A stretch of 26,640 bases of DNA from a virus: IMG/VR virus record IMGVR_UViG_3300024518_002419, positions 1 through 26,640 of that record; one strand, given 5' to 3'. This document shows, piece after piece, positions 1 to 8,746 of the stretch (position 1 is the stretch's first letter; each line of letters opens with the position of its first letter). The notes beneath the pieces are model-generated. The model was given only the letters and a program-made list of their open reading frames with translations, had not been told where the DNA came from and made no database searches. The position numbers were made by a program, and so were the translations under genes.

Positions 1-1013
1 CAGAAGCCCTCGAGAAACTCTCCGATGCCGGCCGGGTCATCCCCGGGCCGCACCCTGCGCGAGCTCGGTGACTCCTCTCCCTCGATGATCCCAAACTCCT
101 CGGCCGCAAGCCTTGCTGCGGTGCGGTGCCCGACTTCCGGGCGATCACGAAAGATCTCCTCGGCCCGTGCTGCAATCTGTAATGCTTGGCGCCGCTCTTG
201 CACGGTGTCGAGCTGGAAAGTGAGCGCGCCAGTTGCATCATCCCGTGAAAACCGGGTGTTAAATATTCCCGCAACAGCGTTCGCAATCGCGTTTGAGTCA
301 GCACTCTTGAGCTCGCGGCCACCATCGGCGCCACCACCCGCCCCGGATCCTTTTGTCGGCCTGGGCGTCTTCACGGCGCCCACATTCTCACTGCCCAGCA
401 CTCTGCCGGTCCGTGGGTCGGTGCGAACGGCTAGCGTTTGCGTCGAGCCTGGTGTGCCACCGCCACCGGTCAGAAAGCTCACATCCGGCCGGTTGGCAAT
501 CGCTTGTGCGTCGCGCCGCTTGATTGCCTCCGTTGCGTTGATAGTGAGCGCGGTCATGACGTCACCGAACTGTGATAGCGTCTCCGGGTCCGCATCGGCC
601 GCCGGTAAACCGTCTTCGGTAAGGTGTGGGTTTCGGCGCAATACAGCGGTGCGCAGAACTGACCACTTGCTCGGGTCTGCCTGCACTGCGATACCGGCAC
701 GCGCGAGGTCCTCGTAAGTATCATCGAGCTGCTCACGAGACACGCTCAACGCCTTGGCTTGTGCGTCCATGAATGCCTCCGCCTTGGCAGGGTCGATCAC
801 AAGCATTTGCCTGGCTGCTTGCTGGTCCCCACCCAAAGCGCGCTCACGCAAGCCCGCCAACTGTGTGGCCTGATTGCGTGCGGTCGTGGCGGCCTGTTGC
901 TGAGCATCGAACTGCTGGCGTCTCAGCGCACGGGTTTCTCGAGACGCATTGATCGCCTCGGCCTGTCCAAGCGCACGGCCGACGTTTGGAAATTGGACGT
1001 TGAACTCAGGCAT
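1..1013 (-). CDS. Putative DNA ejection (injection) protein, partial, runs off left edge
   Basis: The frame is open from an ATG at 1013 to the window edge, so only the first 337 or so residues are visible. The protein begins MPEFNVQFPNVGRALGQAE. It is rich in Ala, Gln, Arg and Glu, with a helical Gln/Ala stretch near residues 30-70 and a Gly-rich linker near residues 225-235. I infer that it is one of the P22-type ejection proteins (gp20/gp16 class), which leave the virion with the DNA and form a conduit across the cell envelope. The inference rests on its position directly after the gp7-like gene and on its low-complexity helical composition, not on a residue signature. Its ATG shares one base with the upstream stop (TGATG), and a GGAGG-like ribosome site lies just upstream. 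Confidence 0.6.
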   Translation of the reverse strand, partial: MPEFNVQFPNVGRALGQAEAINASRETRALRRQQFDAQQQAATTARNQATQLAGLRERALGGDQQAARQMLVIDPAKAEAFMDAQAKALSVSREQLDDTYEDLARAGIAVQADPSKWSVLRTAVLRRNPHLTEDGLPAADADPETLSQFGDVMTALTINATEAIKRRDAQAIANRPDVSFLTGGGGTPGSTQTLAVRTDPRTGRVLGSENVGAVKTPRPTKGSGAGGGADGGRELKSADSNAIANAVAGIFNTRFSRDDATGALTFQLDTVQERRQALQIAARAEEIFRDRPEVGHRTAARLAAEEFGIIEGEESPSSRRVRPGDDPAGIGEFLEGF

Positions 1014-1753
1014 CAGATTCCTCCAGAAGGAATACCGGGATTGATTGGAACTCCTGCGCCACTCGGCCTAAGAGCGTTCAATAGGATTTGATTGTTGATG
1101 CCGCTCGAGATCGCGCCGGTCAGTGCATTGGTTGCGTTGATTGTGCCGCCCGCTCTCGCGTTAGCTGCGTTCAGGATTCCACCGGCCGCGGCGTTTCCTG
1201 CGCCAATCGCCGTGTTGGCTGCCCCCTGGCCAAACTGGGCCGCAGCCGCATTGCCTTGGGCTATCGATGACTCGCCGATACCGGCAAGACGCGCGAGACG
1301 GTTAAAGCGGTTCCCCTGCCCCACCTGGAAGCGGTTAAATGCGTTACCAAATTCCTGGCTTGCCAGGCCTTGATTGAACCGCAGCGCCCCCTTGATGGCA
1401 CGCCCAGAGTCCTCAATCGGACCAAGCGAGCGCTCGATGGCCTGCTCGCCCTGCTCGCGCCTGAACTCAAAACCTGGGTCGGCCTCAAAATCGGCCATCG
1501 TGAACGGCCGGGTGAGCTCCCCCCTGGCTGCAAATAACTCTTTGAGCGCGGCGGTTCCGATTGCGCGGCTCGGAGCCAAATCCTTGCGAATGAGGTTGAA
1601 CGTCTGGCGCTGGAAGTTTAGCGACCGGATAGATGCCCGATCCTGAACGCGGCTCGCGGACCTCGCGCCTTTTTCCTGGGCATCGGCCGCGGACTTCGCG
1701 CCAAACAGCCCAATAACACCGCTTGCAATCGATCCAATCAATCCCAGTGACAT
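1013..1753 (-). CDS. P22 gp7-like DNA transfer / ejection protein
   Basis: This 246-aa protein is close in size to P22 gp7 (229 aa), a minor virion protein ejected with the DNA. It has a Gly/Ala hydrophobic N-terminus (residues 3-18), a charged helix, and then segments I recognise from this phage family: FEADPGFEFRREQG (89-102), ASQEFGNAFNRF (131-142) and NRFNRLARLAGIG (148-160). The C-terminal third is a Gly/Ala/Asn-rich repeat-like tail. It sits in the expected place, after the gp10-like tail gene and before the next ejection protein, with a one-base overlap to the latter. Function is inferred from the family and gene order. Confidence 0.78.
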   Translation of the reverse strand: MSLGLIGSIASGVIGLFGAKSAADAQEKGARSASRVQDRASIRSLNFQRQTFNLIRKDLAPSRAIGTAALKELFAARGELTRPFTMADFEADPGFEFRREQGEQAIERSLGPIEDSGRAIKGALRFNQGLASQEFGNAFNRFQVGQGNRFNRLARLAGIGESSIAQGNAAAAQFGQGAANTAIGAGNAAAGGILNAANARAGGTINATNALTGAISSGINNQILLNALRPSGAGVPINPGIPSGGI

Positions 1754-1756
1754 AAC

Positions 1757-2137
1757 CTAGTACCTCAGCACGCTAACACGATAAGTGGCCGACACCGGGT
1801 TGATGGGCGCCCCCGTAGGGTTGACGAGGCGAACCGTAACAACCCCCGCAGCCGACACGAAGCCCGTGACACTCAGATTAGCTTCTAATCCGCCAGGCGG
1901 CCCAACTACCACCGGGTCGTTAACCTCTGCTCTCGCAACCGAGATTGTGAGCTCTGCATCCGCGCCGGCTGAGATTGACGGAAAATCGAGCGTAGCTGTG
2001 GCCGAGTTAATGCCTAGAAGCTGGATGAGCGATTGCCAGCTCTGTGTGACCTTATCGAACCAGTGAACCCAAGAGCCGTCACCAAGCCCAACCCTCAGAG
2101 GTGGTACGGCAAGATCGTCAACGCGCTCAGTGGTCAC
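1757..2137 (-). CDS. Small beta-rich virion-region protein, unknown
   Basis: This 126-aa protein starts at a GTG that overlaps the end of the gp10-like gene by four bases. The N-terminal third has amphipathic, Trp-containing sequence (WVHWFDKVTQSWQSLIQLLG). The rest reads as alternating beta strands with a late segment VTVRLVNPTGAPINPVSATY. From memory, small proteins with a strand pattern of this type (VxVxLxNxTGxxxxxxxGTxRVxV) often lie between tail accessory and ejection genes in podoviruses. A virion decoration or tail-tip role is possible, but no function is established here. Confidence 0.6.
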   Translation of the reverse strand: MTTERVDDLAVPPLRVGLGDGSWVHWFDKVTQSWQSLIQLLGINSATATLDFPSISAGADAELTISVARAEVNDPVVVGPPGGLEANLSVTGFVSAAGVVTVRLVNPTGAPINPVSATYRVSVLRY

Positions 2138-3570
2138 GCTGCTTGCCCTCTGGCGGCCGTCGAGCGGGCCACCTCGAGATTCATGCCGATCACAACACGC
2201 TTAACAGGGTCCGACACCGACAACTGATAAACGCGGTCACGCGAGCGGCCAAGCCGGGGCCATCTGGCACGGCGCCGGTATTCACCAATCTTGCCCATCG
2301 CGCGCCAGATCTCAGCGCTCCACGTGAAACCTCCGTCGTTTGAGAACCGCAGCATCGCTTGAGGGTCGGAGCCCTGACCGCTGTCGAGCCCCACTCCGCC
2401 CTCGAAATCGAGCTCGAGCGATACGTGCGACAGCCGCTCTCCTGAGTCGTGGATATGCTGCCCGATGATGAGTCCGCGGATAATTGCCCCGTTGTCGGTA
2501 AACTCATCGGCCCTGATCTTGTAAAGTTTGCCGGTGGAATGGTCGCTGACGATATTTTCACCAAAGGCCGATTGATGCAGGTTCGATAGATGCCGCTCGC
2601 CCGCGGTACCACTCGAGCGCTCGTGCCACTCTTTCGAGCTGGAGTCGAAAGCCCATGTCTTGCCGGCGGTCGGAAAGCTGATCACGAAGAAGATGTGCCC
2701 TTCCTGGCCATACGAGTACGCAACTGCATCATCAACGTTCGCGTATGTTTTCCATGTCGCTTCAACTTGATCGGTAGAAAACCGCACCGGCTGAAATCCG
2801 TTGATACGTATTGCCTGGAGCGCCCCGTCTTCGTGCTTGCGCCCAAGGAAACCAATCGAATCGTCAAACTGGGTGAGAGACGATTGCGCCGCTAGCCCCC
2901 AAGCAATGTGGGTGCCCCCGAGGCGGGCAAATGGAAAGTCAGCATTTCCTGTCTTGCTCCACACCTCGATGCTGCGTTCGCCCATAAGCCAGAGTTCGCC
3001 ATGATCGCCGATGAGATTCGAGATAGGGTCTGGCTGCTGGTTGGCCGAATCGAAGTCCAGCGGATCCCATGCAAGGCCGTCATTCAGCGCAGATATGAAA
3101 AACTTTTCAGTAGCCGAATCGAACACGATGAAGAACCCGTCGAGGTGGGTCACCGCTGCCGGGCTGAGCGCCGTGAAATCAGGGTCGGAGATAGTTACAA
3201 ATACATCCGTGTCCTTGTTGTAGATGTACCCATCGGTGCCATCGACAATCATCAGTTGCGTGCCATTGTCCGCGCTTGAGACGAAGCCCGAGGTTGTGTT
3301 TAAGGTGCCCTTGGCGGTGTCGACTCCGGCCGCGTCAATCGACGACAATGCCCCGCGAAAAACTGAATAAAGCTTGCCACCGAACTCGTGCAGGACGCGG
3401 GAAGCGAACGCCCCATAATCGCCCAGCAACGACAGGCCAGGCGTCCCATAGAGCGCCACCACGCTCTTGCCGTTCTGGTCAAGCTCAGGGAAGAAATTGA
3501 CGAGCTGCTCGGTGTCGACCGCCATAGACTTGCCCTTGTGCGAGCCGGTGGCAAAGGGAAGTAGCGGCAT
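2134..3570 (-). CDS. P22 gp10-like packaged-DNA stabilisation / tail accessory protein
   Basis: At 478 aa this is very close to P22 gp10 (472 aa), which joins the tail machine after gp4 and helps to close the head after packaging. The N-terminus MPLLPFATGSHKGKSMAVDTE leads to a segment with NFFPELDQNGKSVVALYGTPG, typical of this family. Repeated beta strands with Trp and Asp turns follow, consistent with the propeller-like fold known for gp10 proteins. A good ribosome site (AAGGA, seven bases before the ATG) is present. It lies between the gp4-like gene and the ejection genes, as in P22. Family membership is strongly supported; the structural role comes from the family. Confidence 0.85.
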   Translation of the reverse strand: MPLLPFATGSHKGKSMAVDTEQLVNFFPELDQNGKSVVALYGTPGLSLLGDYGAFASRVLHEFGGKLYSVFRGALSSIDAAGVDTAKGTLNTTSGFVSSADNGTQLMIVDGTDGYIYNKDTDVFVTISDPDFTALSPAAVTHLDGFFIVFDSATEKFFISALNDGLAWDPLDFDSANQQPDPISNLIGDHGELWLMGERSIEVWSKTGNADFPFARLGGTHIAWGLAAQSSLTQFDDSIGFLGRKHEDGALQAIRINGFQPVRFSTDQVEATWKTYANVDDAVAYSYGQEGHIFFVISFPTAGKTWAFDSSSKEWHERSSGTAGERHLSNLHQSAFGENIVSDHSTGKLYKIRADEFTDNGAIIRGLIIGQHIHDSGERLSHVSLELDFEGGVGLDSGQGSDPQAMLRFSNDGGFTWSAEIWRAMGKIGEYRRRARWPRLGRSRDRVYQLSVSDPVKRVVIGMNLEVARSTAARGQAA

Positions 3571-3573
3571 GGT

Positions 3574-3975
3574 TTATCCTTGGCTGATGTCGTAATCCGA
3601 GCGGTTGTTCTGGAAGTCCAGCAACCCCGGCTCAAACTTCACATCAACGAGGTTGAAATAGTAAGTCTTCAAAAGCCTGAGCCCTCGACGCGCCTCACGT
3701 ATCGTGATCGCCGAGGGCTGAGCCTCGAACAGCGGGGCGATGCGCTCGGCCAGATTGGTGATAATCGCCTGCTCATGATCTGGCGGAAGTAGAAATGTGT
3801 CACCCAAGGCAAGGTCAGTGTGCTCGATTCTGATTCCTTCGAGCGACCATGCCTTGACCATCCGGTTAAGCGCAGTCAAGACCTCCTGAGCATCATCAGC
3901 GTTCATCGGCTCGCCGGCCGCAAGCTCGCCGAGCTCTCGCAGCGCTGCCTCAACCAAGTCGCGAGCGGTGCTCAC
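3574..3975 (-). CDS. P22 gp4-like tail accessory factor (portal adaptor)
   Basis: This 133-aa protein is shorter than P22 gp4 (166 aa) but has the family's features. It begins with STARDLVEAALRELGELAAGE, followed by the helix DDAQEVLTALNRMVKAWSLEG. Next come a DHEQAIITNLAERIAPLFE segment and a C-terminal helix ending in LDFQNNRSDYDISQG. Proteins of this family bind below the portal ring and begin tail assembly. P22 gp4 also has muramidase activity, which cannot be judged here. It starts with a GTG overlapping the upstream gene by four bases and ends three bases before the gp10-like start. Confidence 0.82.
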   Translation of the reverse strand: MSTARDLVEAALRELGELAAGEPMNADDAQEVLTALNRMVKAWSLEGIRIEHTDLALGDTFLLPPDHEQAIITNLAERIAPLFEAQPSAITIREARRGLRLLKTYYFNLVDVKFEPGLLDFQNNRSDYDISQG

Positions 3976-4280
3976 TTGCTCTCGTCGCGGTCAACCGTTT
4001 CCGCGTGCTCTGCCTGCTTCTCGGCACGGAATGCTTTTGACCACTTCTTCGGGCTATCAACGTACCCATCAGGCATTTCGCCGTCGTACACGATCTTGCC
4101 CATAGGGCAATCCTTCTCGTGAAACACCCACATTGGCGGGTGCGGGGGCGGTTTCGCGGTATCCCCCTCGATCTCCGCTAAACGCTCCTCGGCCAGGCGC
4201 GCACGCTCCTCGGCCTCGGCGTGCCGGGCCTCAAGCTCATCGAGACGCTCAGATAAGTCAGTGCCGCTCAAATCTGCCAT
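3972..4280 (-). CDS. Small coiled-coil phage protein, unknown
   Basis: This protein is 102 aa long. Residues 8-40 form a strongly charged Glu/Arg/Ala coiled coil, then a Pro-rich hinge (KPPPHPP) leads to a compact C-terminal segment containing WVFHEKDCPMGKIVYDG. I recall similar small proteins beside coat genes in other phages, but none with a known function. I chose the ATG at 4280 because AAGGAG lies seven bases upstream; the in-frame GTG at 4286 would leave only one base of spacing. It is the first gene after the coat protein and the hairpin at 4299-4324, so it may be translated from a processed or attenuated transcript. Confidence 0.65.
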   Translation of the reverse strand: MADLSGTDLSERLDELEARHAEAEERARLAEERLAEIEGDTAKPPPHPPMWVFHEKDCPMGKIVYDGEMPDGYVDSPKKWSKAFRAEKQAEHAETVDRDESK

Positions 4281-4298
4281 ATCCACTCTCCTTGAAGT

Positions 4299-4324
4299 AT
4301 CGGGGCGGCGCTAACCGCCCCGAT
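4299..4324. terminator. Perfect 10-bp stem hairpin between coat gene and downstream gene
   Basis: The arms ATCGGGGCGG and CCGCCCCGAT pair perfectly around a six-base loop (CGCTAA). The hairpin lies 21 bases past the coat-protein stop in the leftward direction. No U-run follows on either strand, so it is not a textbook intrinsic terminator. It could be a partial terminator, or a 3'-end stabiliser that raises coat mRNA over downstream genes. Confidence 0.6.
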
Positions 4325-4345
4325 TGATCTACGCACTTACGCGCT

Positions 4346-5599
4346 TTACGTGTTGACAGCCCAATACCGCGCGGCGAGCTCGGGATAGATTGTTTTCCAC
4401 CCGTAGAGCACATCGAGACGGCACTTTTGCTGATCAGAGCTGATGTCGTAATCCTTGATCAGCCTGATGCTGAAGCCTTCGTGATTCACCCGTGCGCTAA
4501 AGCTCACCCCATCGGGGATCTCGAGCGGGCGCATGGCAAGGGAGAAAGCATCTTTGTGGAATGCCATGTTTTGCACGTAGTCGGTGACGGTCGCACCGCG
4601 CTCCGTGATGGCGGCGTTATCCGCAGGCACCGCGCTCACAGTCTGGTATGGGCCAGAAGTGATGATCGGGGGCGATATGGTCAACGTTGCCGGCCCGGTG
4701 CTCGCACCAGAGTTGGCATCTGCGGTCACAACGAAATCCTGAAGGAATCCAGAATCTTGCTTGCTCACCGGGTTAACGTGGTTTACACCCGCGATTGTGA
4801 ACACATCACCGGCCACCGTTATTGGAGATAGCGAGTTAGTCCAGCCATCCGTCAACAGCGTTTGGGTCCAGGTGTTCTTGGAGGATAAATAGGTAACATT
4901 CTGCGACGCACCATTGACCAGCGGGGTGCCGGTCAAAACGCCATTGGTGTGAACCTTGGTGTTCTGGTCCATGCCAAACGCAAAGCCCGCTATGTTGCCG
5001 AGCTTGCCGCGGGTGAATGCAGACTTGACCATGCCCTGTTGAAACAGAGTGGTCTGAGCGGATGCCATATCCCAGAATGCGCCAGGGTTACCCACCCACA
5101 CGCGGTCTATCGGCCCGGCACCCATGTTGCTCGGAGGCACCGCCATGTTGTCGAGCCGCTTGGATGCGACGGCCAGATCGGCAAAAGAGTTGGGTACGGT
5201 GAACGAGCCATCAGCCGAGACCGATGAATAAACATTCTTATACTCATCGAGCCCATCCGCATCGATCTTGTTCGCCAAAGCGATCATCGCCGGGCGGATA
5301 TAGCGGGCGGAAAACTCTTCAATTGTGGTCGTGAGATCCTTGGAAGTGAAGATGATAGGAACATGCTTCTGAGTTACCGCCGTGAAGGTGAAATTCGCCT
5401 CCTCGGTGTCACCGGTTCCAAGCGTTGCGCCATCGGTGACGTCGTAACGGTTGGGCCTGCGAACTCGGACAGACTCGCCATTCTTGGCGAAATCATCCTC
5501 GAAATTGCGATGGACGTTGTTGCCCATCACAAGATGGTTTTGCATTTGCAGCATCGCTTCCTTAACGATGATGTCTGGAGTGATTAGCGCAGTTGCCAC
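4346..5599 (-). CDS. Major capsid protein, P22 coat (gp5) type
   Basis: This 417-aa protein is close to the 430 aa of P22 coat protein, which forms the icosahedral shell with an HK97 core plus an inserted domain. The N-terminus MATALITPDIIVKEAMLQMQ, a following segment GESVRVRRPNRYDV, and VPIIFTSKDLTTTIEEFS (about residues 78-95) match the P22-coat family pattern. The C-terminal DISSDQQKCRLDVLYGWKTI is also typical. The start is a GTG with CGAGGA eight bases upstream. It follows the scaffold gene by 29 bases, and a strong hairpin stands just after its stop. The central Gly/Ser/Thr/Asn-rich region (about 215-330) probably holds the inserted domain, judged by position only. Confidence 0.9.
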   Translation of the reverse strand: MATALITPDIIVKEAMLQMQNHLVMGNNVHRNFEDDFAKNGESVRVRRPNRYDVTDGATLGTGDTEEANFTFTAVTQKHVPIIFTSKDLTTTIEEFSARYIRPAMIALANKIDADGLDEYKNVYSSVSADGSFTVPNSFADLAVASKRLDNMAVPPSNMGAGPIDRVWVGNPGAFWDMASAQTTLFQQGMVKSAFTRGKLGNIAGFAFGMDQNTKVHTNGVLTGTPLVNGASQNVTYLSSKNTWTQTLLTDGWTNSLSPITVAGDVFTIAGVNHVNPVSKQDSGFLQDFVVTADANSGASTGPATLTISPPIITSGPYQTVSAVPADNAAITERGATVTDYVQNMAFHKDAFSLAMRPLEIPDGVSFSARVNHEGFSIRLIKDYDISSDQQKCRLDVLYGWKTIYPELAARYWAVNT

Positions 5600-5628
5600 T
5601 TTAGTATCCTCGGGTTAGAGAGTCCTCT

Positions 5629-6588
5629 TTACCCGTACCTCTCCTCTTCTTGGCGCCTGCGGATCCGGTTGTACGTCGCCTGGTCAACTTTGTTCAGGTC
5701 CGTTTCGGCAGCGCTAGCGCCTGGGCCGCCCGAGTCGAGCGGCTGGATGGGTTCGGGGGTCTGGGAAAGCTTCGGGGCCGGCTTTGTTTCTCCGTTCCCA
5801 CCTTGCTTGGCCGAGTCGTTGAGGATGTGCTCGATCTTACCTATCTCACGGGCGGCCGAAAGCTCGCTATCGAGTCCGCAAATGCGGGTCGATTCCTTCG
5901 GGTTCTTGCCGAGCCAGTAAAGCACCTCGGCACCGTTGTCAGATTCCAAGATCGTCCTGACCATCACGTCGGATACGTCGAGGTTCACCGCATAGGCCAC
6001 AGCCGCAAAATCATCGTGCTGCGTGGTCGCTTGCTCCACCTGTTCGGTCCAATGCTCCGGGGCCTCCTCCCTGGCTTGAGTGGACTCGCTTGACTCGCTT
6101 GACTCGCGTTCTCCGGTATCCGGGGTCTTCGCGGTGCGTTTGCGTTCTTCGATCTTCCAGTCCGCCAGGGCATCGGCCCATTCCTCATCGCTGTTGAAGT
6201 CTTCGGCCTTTGGCATCGGGTCGGGGGCCGCGGAGGTGCGTTCCAGCACTTCATTGGCGCCCTCTAGATGCGCAATGCGTCGGTTTGCTTCCTCTAGCTC
6301 GAGAGCCATGCGCTCCAGCTTCCGGGTTCTCCGTGCCGCCCTACTGGGCGCCGCTGCTTCTTCGGGCGGGGCGGGTTCCTCGGACTCTTGCGTTTCGCTC
6401 TCGTCTTGCATTTGGCTCTCTTCCGCGGGGGCCTCCGCGCTCTCCTGCTCAGGCGCCGCGTCGATAGTCACCGCTTCACCGCTCCGATGGCGCACATAGT
6501 CTTCCTGGCTTAGGGCGCCAAGCTGCTCGGCGGTAAGTACCTGCGGTTCTTTCTCTTCGGTCATCTGAGTTACTTCTTCGTCTGCCAT
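5629..6588 (-). CDS. Scaffolding protein, P22 gp8-like by position and composition
   Basis: The product is about 319 aa (P22 scaffold is 303 aa). It is extremely rich in Glu, Ala, Pro, Gln and Ser, with several predicted helices, a Ser/Glu repeat near the middle and a basic C-terminal end (NRIRRRQEEERYG). This resembles the basic C-terminal helices by which P22 scaffold binds coat subunits. It lies between portal and coat genes, the standard place for scaffold. The frame extends upstream to a GTG at 6615, but the ATG at 6588 (MADEEVTQ) has GGAG nine bases before it and fits better. The role is inferred from place and composition, since scaffolds diverge rapidly. Confidence 0.75.
   Translation of the reverse strand: MADEEVTQMTEEKEPQVLTAEQLGALSQEDYVRHRSGEAVTIDAAPEQESAEAPAEESQMQDESETQESEEPAPPEEAAAPSRAARRTRKLERMALELEEANRRIAHLEGANEVLERTSAAPDPMPKAEDFNSDEEWADALADWKIEERKRTAKTPDTGERESSESSESTQAREEAPEHWTEQVEQATTQHDDFAAVAYAVNLDVSDVMVRTILESDNGAEVLYWLGKNPKESTRICGLDSELSAAREIGKIEHILNDSAKQGGNGETKPAPKLSQTPEPIQPLDSGGPGASAAETDLNKVDQATYNRIRRRQEEERYG
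6083..6107 (-). repeat. 9-bp tandem repeat in scaffold gene
   Basis: The unit gactcgctt (plus strand) occurs about 2.8 times without interruption. On the coding strand it encodes a Glu-Ser-Ser repeat. This is an in-frame microsatellite that could change copy number without breaking the gene. Confidence 0.7.
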
Positions 6589-6620
6589 TTCCCGTGTCTC
6601 CAGTCGGGCCATCACGTACC

Positions 6621-6645
6621 GCCCACAATGGGCGAGGATTCCTCG
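6621..6645 (-). promoter_or_regulatory. Two abutting small hairpins upstream of scaffold gene
   Basis: In the short spacer between the portal stop and the scaffold start, two inverted repeats meet end to end: GCCCA-CAA-TGGGC (6621-6633) and CGAGGA-T-TCCTCG (6633-6645). They could shape translation of the scaffold or an mRNA processing site. No terminator U-run is present. Function is not shown. Confidence 0.35.
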
Positions 6646-6655
6646 ACACGCCTAC

Positions 6656-8746
6656 TTACTGCAATACTCCTGCCTGCGGTTCAGGGGCGGGCTGTCCTTG
6701 CCCTGCCTCCGTTTGATTCTCCTGAATCATCTGGGCGATCTCACTTTCGATTATCGCCCTGATGGCCACTAGGTCTATACCTGCCTGCTGTGCCTTGTCA
6801 AACAGCGAAACCAGCGCCTCGAGCTCCTTGGTCTCGGCCGCGGCTACCTTGGCCTCCGCTGTGGCGAGCTTAGCCTCGCCCTCGACCTGGGCGATCTTCT
6901 CTTCCTGGCTAGGCGGCTTAGGTTCCTGCGGCTCCTCGCCGGCGTCTCCCTCCTGGAGCTCTGGAGGCAGCATCTTACGAAGCCGCTCGGCCACCTTGTC
7001 GGCAAGCGGCCAATCCATTGACTGCATCAAGAGATCGCGAATCATCGGCGCCGCGGCCGGGTCGACACCAAGATAATCGATCATCGAGTCGACCGCCTCG
7101 GCGCGCTGCGTGGCGTGTGATGGGCCGGTGCTGACCAGCACATCGAAACGTCCAGCGCTTAAATCGTGCAGCATCACTCGCTCGCCTGTCTGCTCATCGG
7201 TGACGGTCTGATTGACTCTCACAAAGTCCTCGGTGTCATCACTGAATCGAATCCGCACCACCCGCTCGGAATCGTATACCCGGGGAATCATATCGACCAA
7301 GATTTCGCCGGCATAGCGTATTGCCTTGCCGATGTTATCGATGAATACGAACGAACTGATGTCAGCCGTCGATTGCCGGGCGCGGATAGCCTTGCCGCTG
7401 GTCTCACGTGCATCGGCGCCGAGCGATGGCGGGAAAAATCCAGTCGTCGCGTTGATGTCTGAATCCGCTACCAGCATCTCTTGAGCCCATCCGGGTGATG
7501 GGAGCGGCGGCGTTGCGCGTTGCGGTGCACCCAACCCCTCGACCGGCGTATAGGGCAGAAACGCTGCGTTAGAGATGTTTGCCTCGTTCCATGCCTTCTC
7601 GTGCTCGGCTATCTGGTCAATCGCTGCGATATATGGCGCTTTGGGCTGTAGGGCAATCCCCTCGACGTGAGCCGAGCGCGCATAGTTGTACGAACGTTGC
7701 GCATCCTTGGCATGGCGAATCACCCCGCGCTTAATCACAACCCCGTCGACGTTGAGCTCTTTACCGCTCACCTCGATTATCGGAATGAACTTGCACGGAA
7801 ACTCAACCGGCCCTCGGATAACCTGGGCGCCGGCCAACAAAAACCACTCAACCTTTGAGCCTTCCACCTCACGGCTCTTGACGAGATCGACGCCGGACGC
7901 TTGTAACTCCTCGACCACTTTCTTGGTCTCGTCGTTAAGCGTGTATACAGCTCCGTTACTGAACAGCCCCACAGTTTTCTTGATCGGTACACGCCGAAAA
8001 TACTCGGCCACCAAAACGTTGGAGTCTTTCCACCACCCCTCCCACTGGACTCCCGCATCGCGATCACCCGCGAAGTCCGATATGGGGTCGGCGCCTGGAT
8101 AGCGGTTGGCAAACTCGTCCTTGTCAACCCATCGTGTGACGAAGCCAAAATTTGCGTCTCGCTTGTCCTGCTCCATCGCGTCAGGATCGAGGTATACGGT
8201 GAAAGCGTTTCTAATCCGTTTGATACGGATTACCTGATCGAATACGTCATCATCGACATAGTTGGTGATGATGCGAAAATACCCGAAACCGTGCTCGGCG
8301 CTATGCTGTCCGGCATGATCATAGGCTGAGTCTGCGTTTGATTGGCGCTCGATGTCACGAATCAGCCCTTCATAGACCTGGCTCATCTTGTATCGATTGC
8401 GGCCGATGCTCTCGATGTCTTTCCCGCCAGCCGAGCTGGCGTCGGTAGGGGATACTGAGATCGAGTTACGGTTCTGGCGCTGCGCCCCGATAACCTGATC
8501 GACGTGAGACGGGAGCTTGTTTATCGTCAACATCGGACGGTCTTTGCGAGCGGTCTTGGCCTCTGGCGACCACTGGTCCTCGCCATCGAGAAATTTCACA
8601 TCCTCCATGGCCCGGTCACGGTTGACCTTCTCGGCATCACAGCAACGACGGAACCGGTCGCGTGCCTCGGTGAGTACGTCGCTCTCCTCAGTTGATGCGT
8701 CAAACTGATTCGCCGGCTGGATTTCGATTGGGCCAAAGTCTGCCAT
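6656..8746 (-). CDS. Portal protein, P22 gp1 type
   Basis: At 696 aa this is close to P22 portal (725 aa), the dodecameric ring through which DNA enters and leaves the head. N-terminal segments RPMLTINKLPSHVDQVIGAQ and RQNRNSISVSP are typical of P22-type portals. They are followed by FDQVIRIKRIRNAFTVYLDP and, in the middle, INATTGFFPPSLGADARETS and KAIRARQSTADISSFVFIDN. The C-terminal 120 residues are a Glu/Ala/Lys-rich helix, as expected for the barrel region. Its ATG overlaps the terminase stop (TGATG), so the two are translationally coupled. Confidence 0.9.
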   Translation of the reverse strand: MADFGPIEIQPANQFDASTEESDVLTEARDRFRRCCDAEKVNRDRAMEDVKFLDGEDQWSPEAKTARKDRPMLTINKLPSHVDQVIGAQRQNRNSISVSPTDASSAGGKDIESIGRNRYKMSQVYEGLIRDIERQSNADSAYDHAGQHSAEHGFGYFRIITNYVDDDVFDQVIRIKRIRNAFTVYLDPDAMEQDKRDANFGFVTRWVDKDEFANRYPGADPISDFAGDRDAGVQWEGWWKDSNVLVAEYFRRVPIKKTVGLFSNGAVYTLNDETKKVVEELQASGVDLVKSREVEGSKVEWFLLAGAQVIRGPVEFPCKFIPIIEVSGKELNVDGVVIKRGVIRHAKDAQRSYNYARSAHVEGIALQPKAPYIAAIDQIAEHEKAWNEANISNAAFLPYTPVEGLGAPQRATPPLPSPGWAQEMLVADSDINATTGFFPPSLGADARETSGKAIRARQSTADISSFVFIDNIGKAIRYAGEILVDMIPRVYDSERVVRIRFSDDTEDFVRVNQTVTDEQTGERVMLHDLSAGRFDVLVSTGPSHATQRAEAVDSMIDYLGVDPAAAPMIRDLLMQSMDWPLADKVAERLRKMLPPELQEGDAGEEPQEPKPPSQEEKIAQVEGEAKLATAEAKVAAAETKELEALVSLFDKAQQAGIDLVAIRAIIESEIAQMIQENQTEAGQGQPAPEPQAGVLQ

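Noticed and set aside
25-717. Long plus-strand ORF (230 aa)
   Set aside because: It is antisense to the ejection-protein frame that runs off the left edge; the composition is Ser/Arg/Ala/Pro-rich shadow-like and no family motif is seen.
6080-6499. Plus-strand Ser/Ala-rich ORF
   Set aside because: It is antisense to the scaffold gene; its Ser runs mirror the Glu/Ala/Ser codons of the scaffold.
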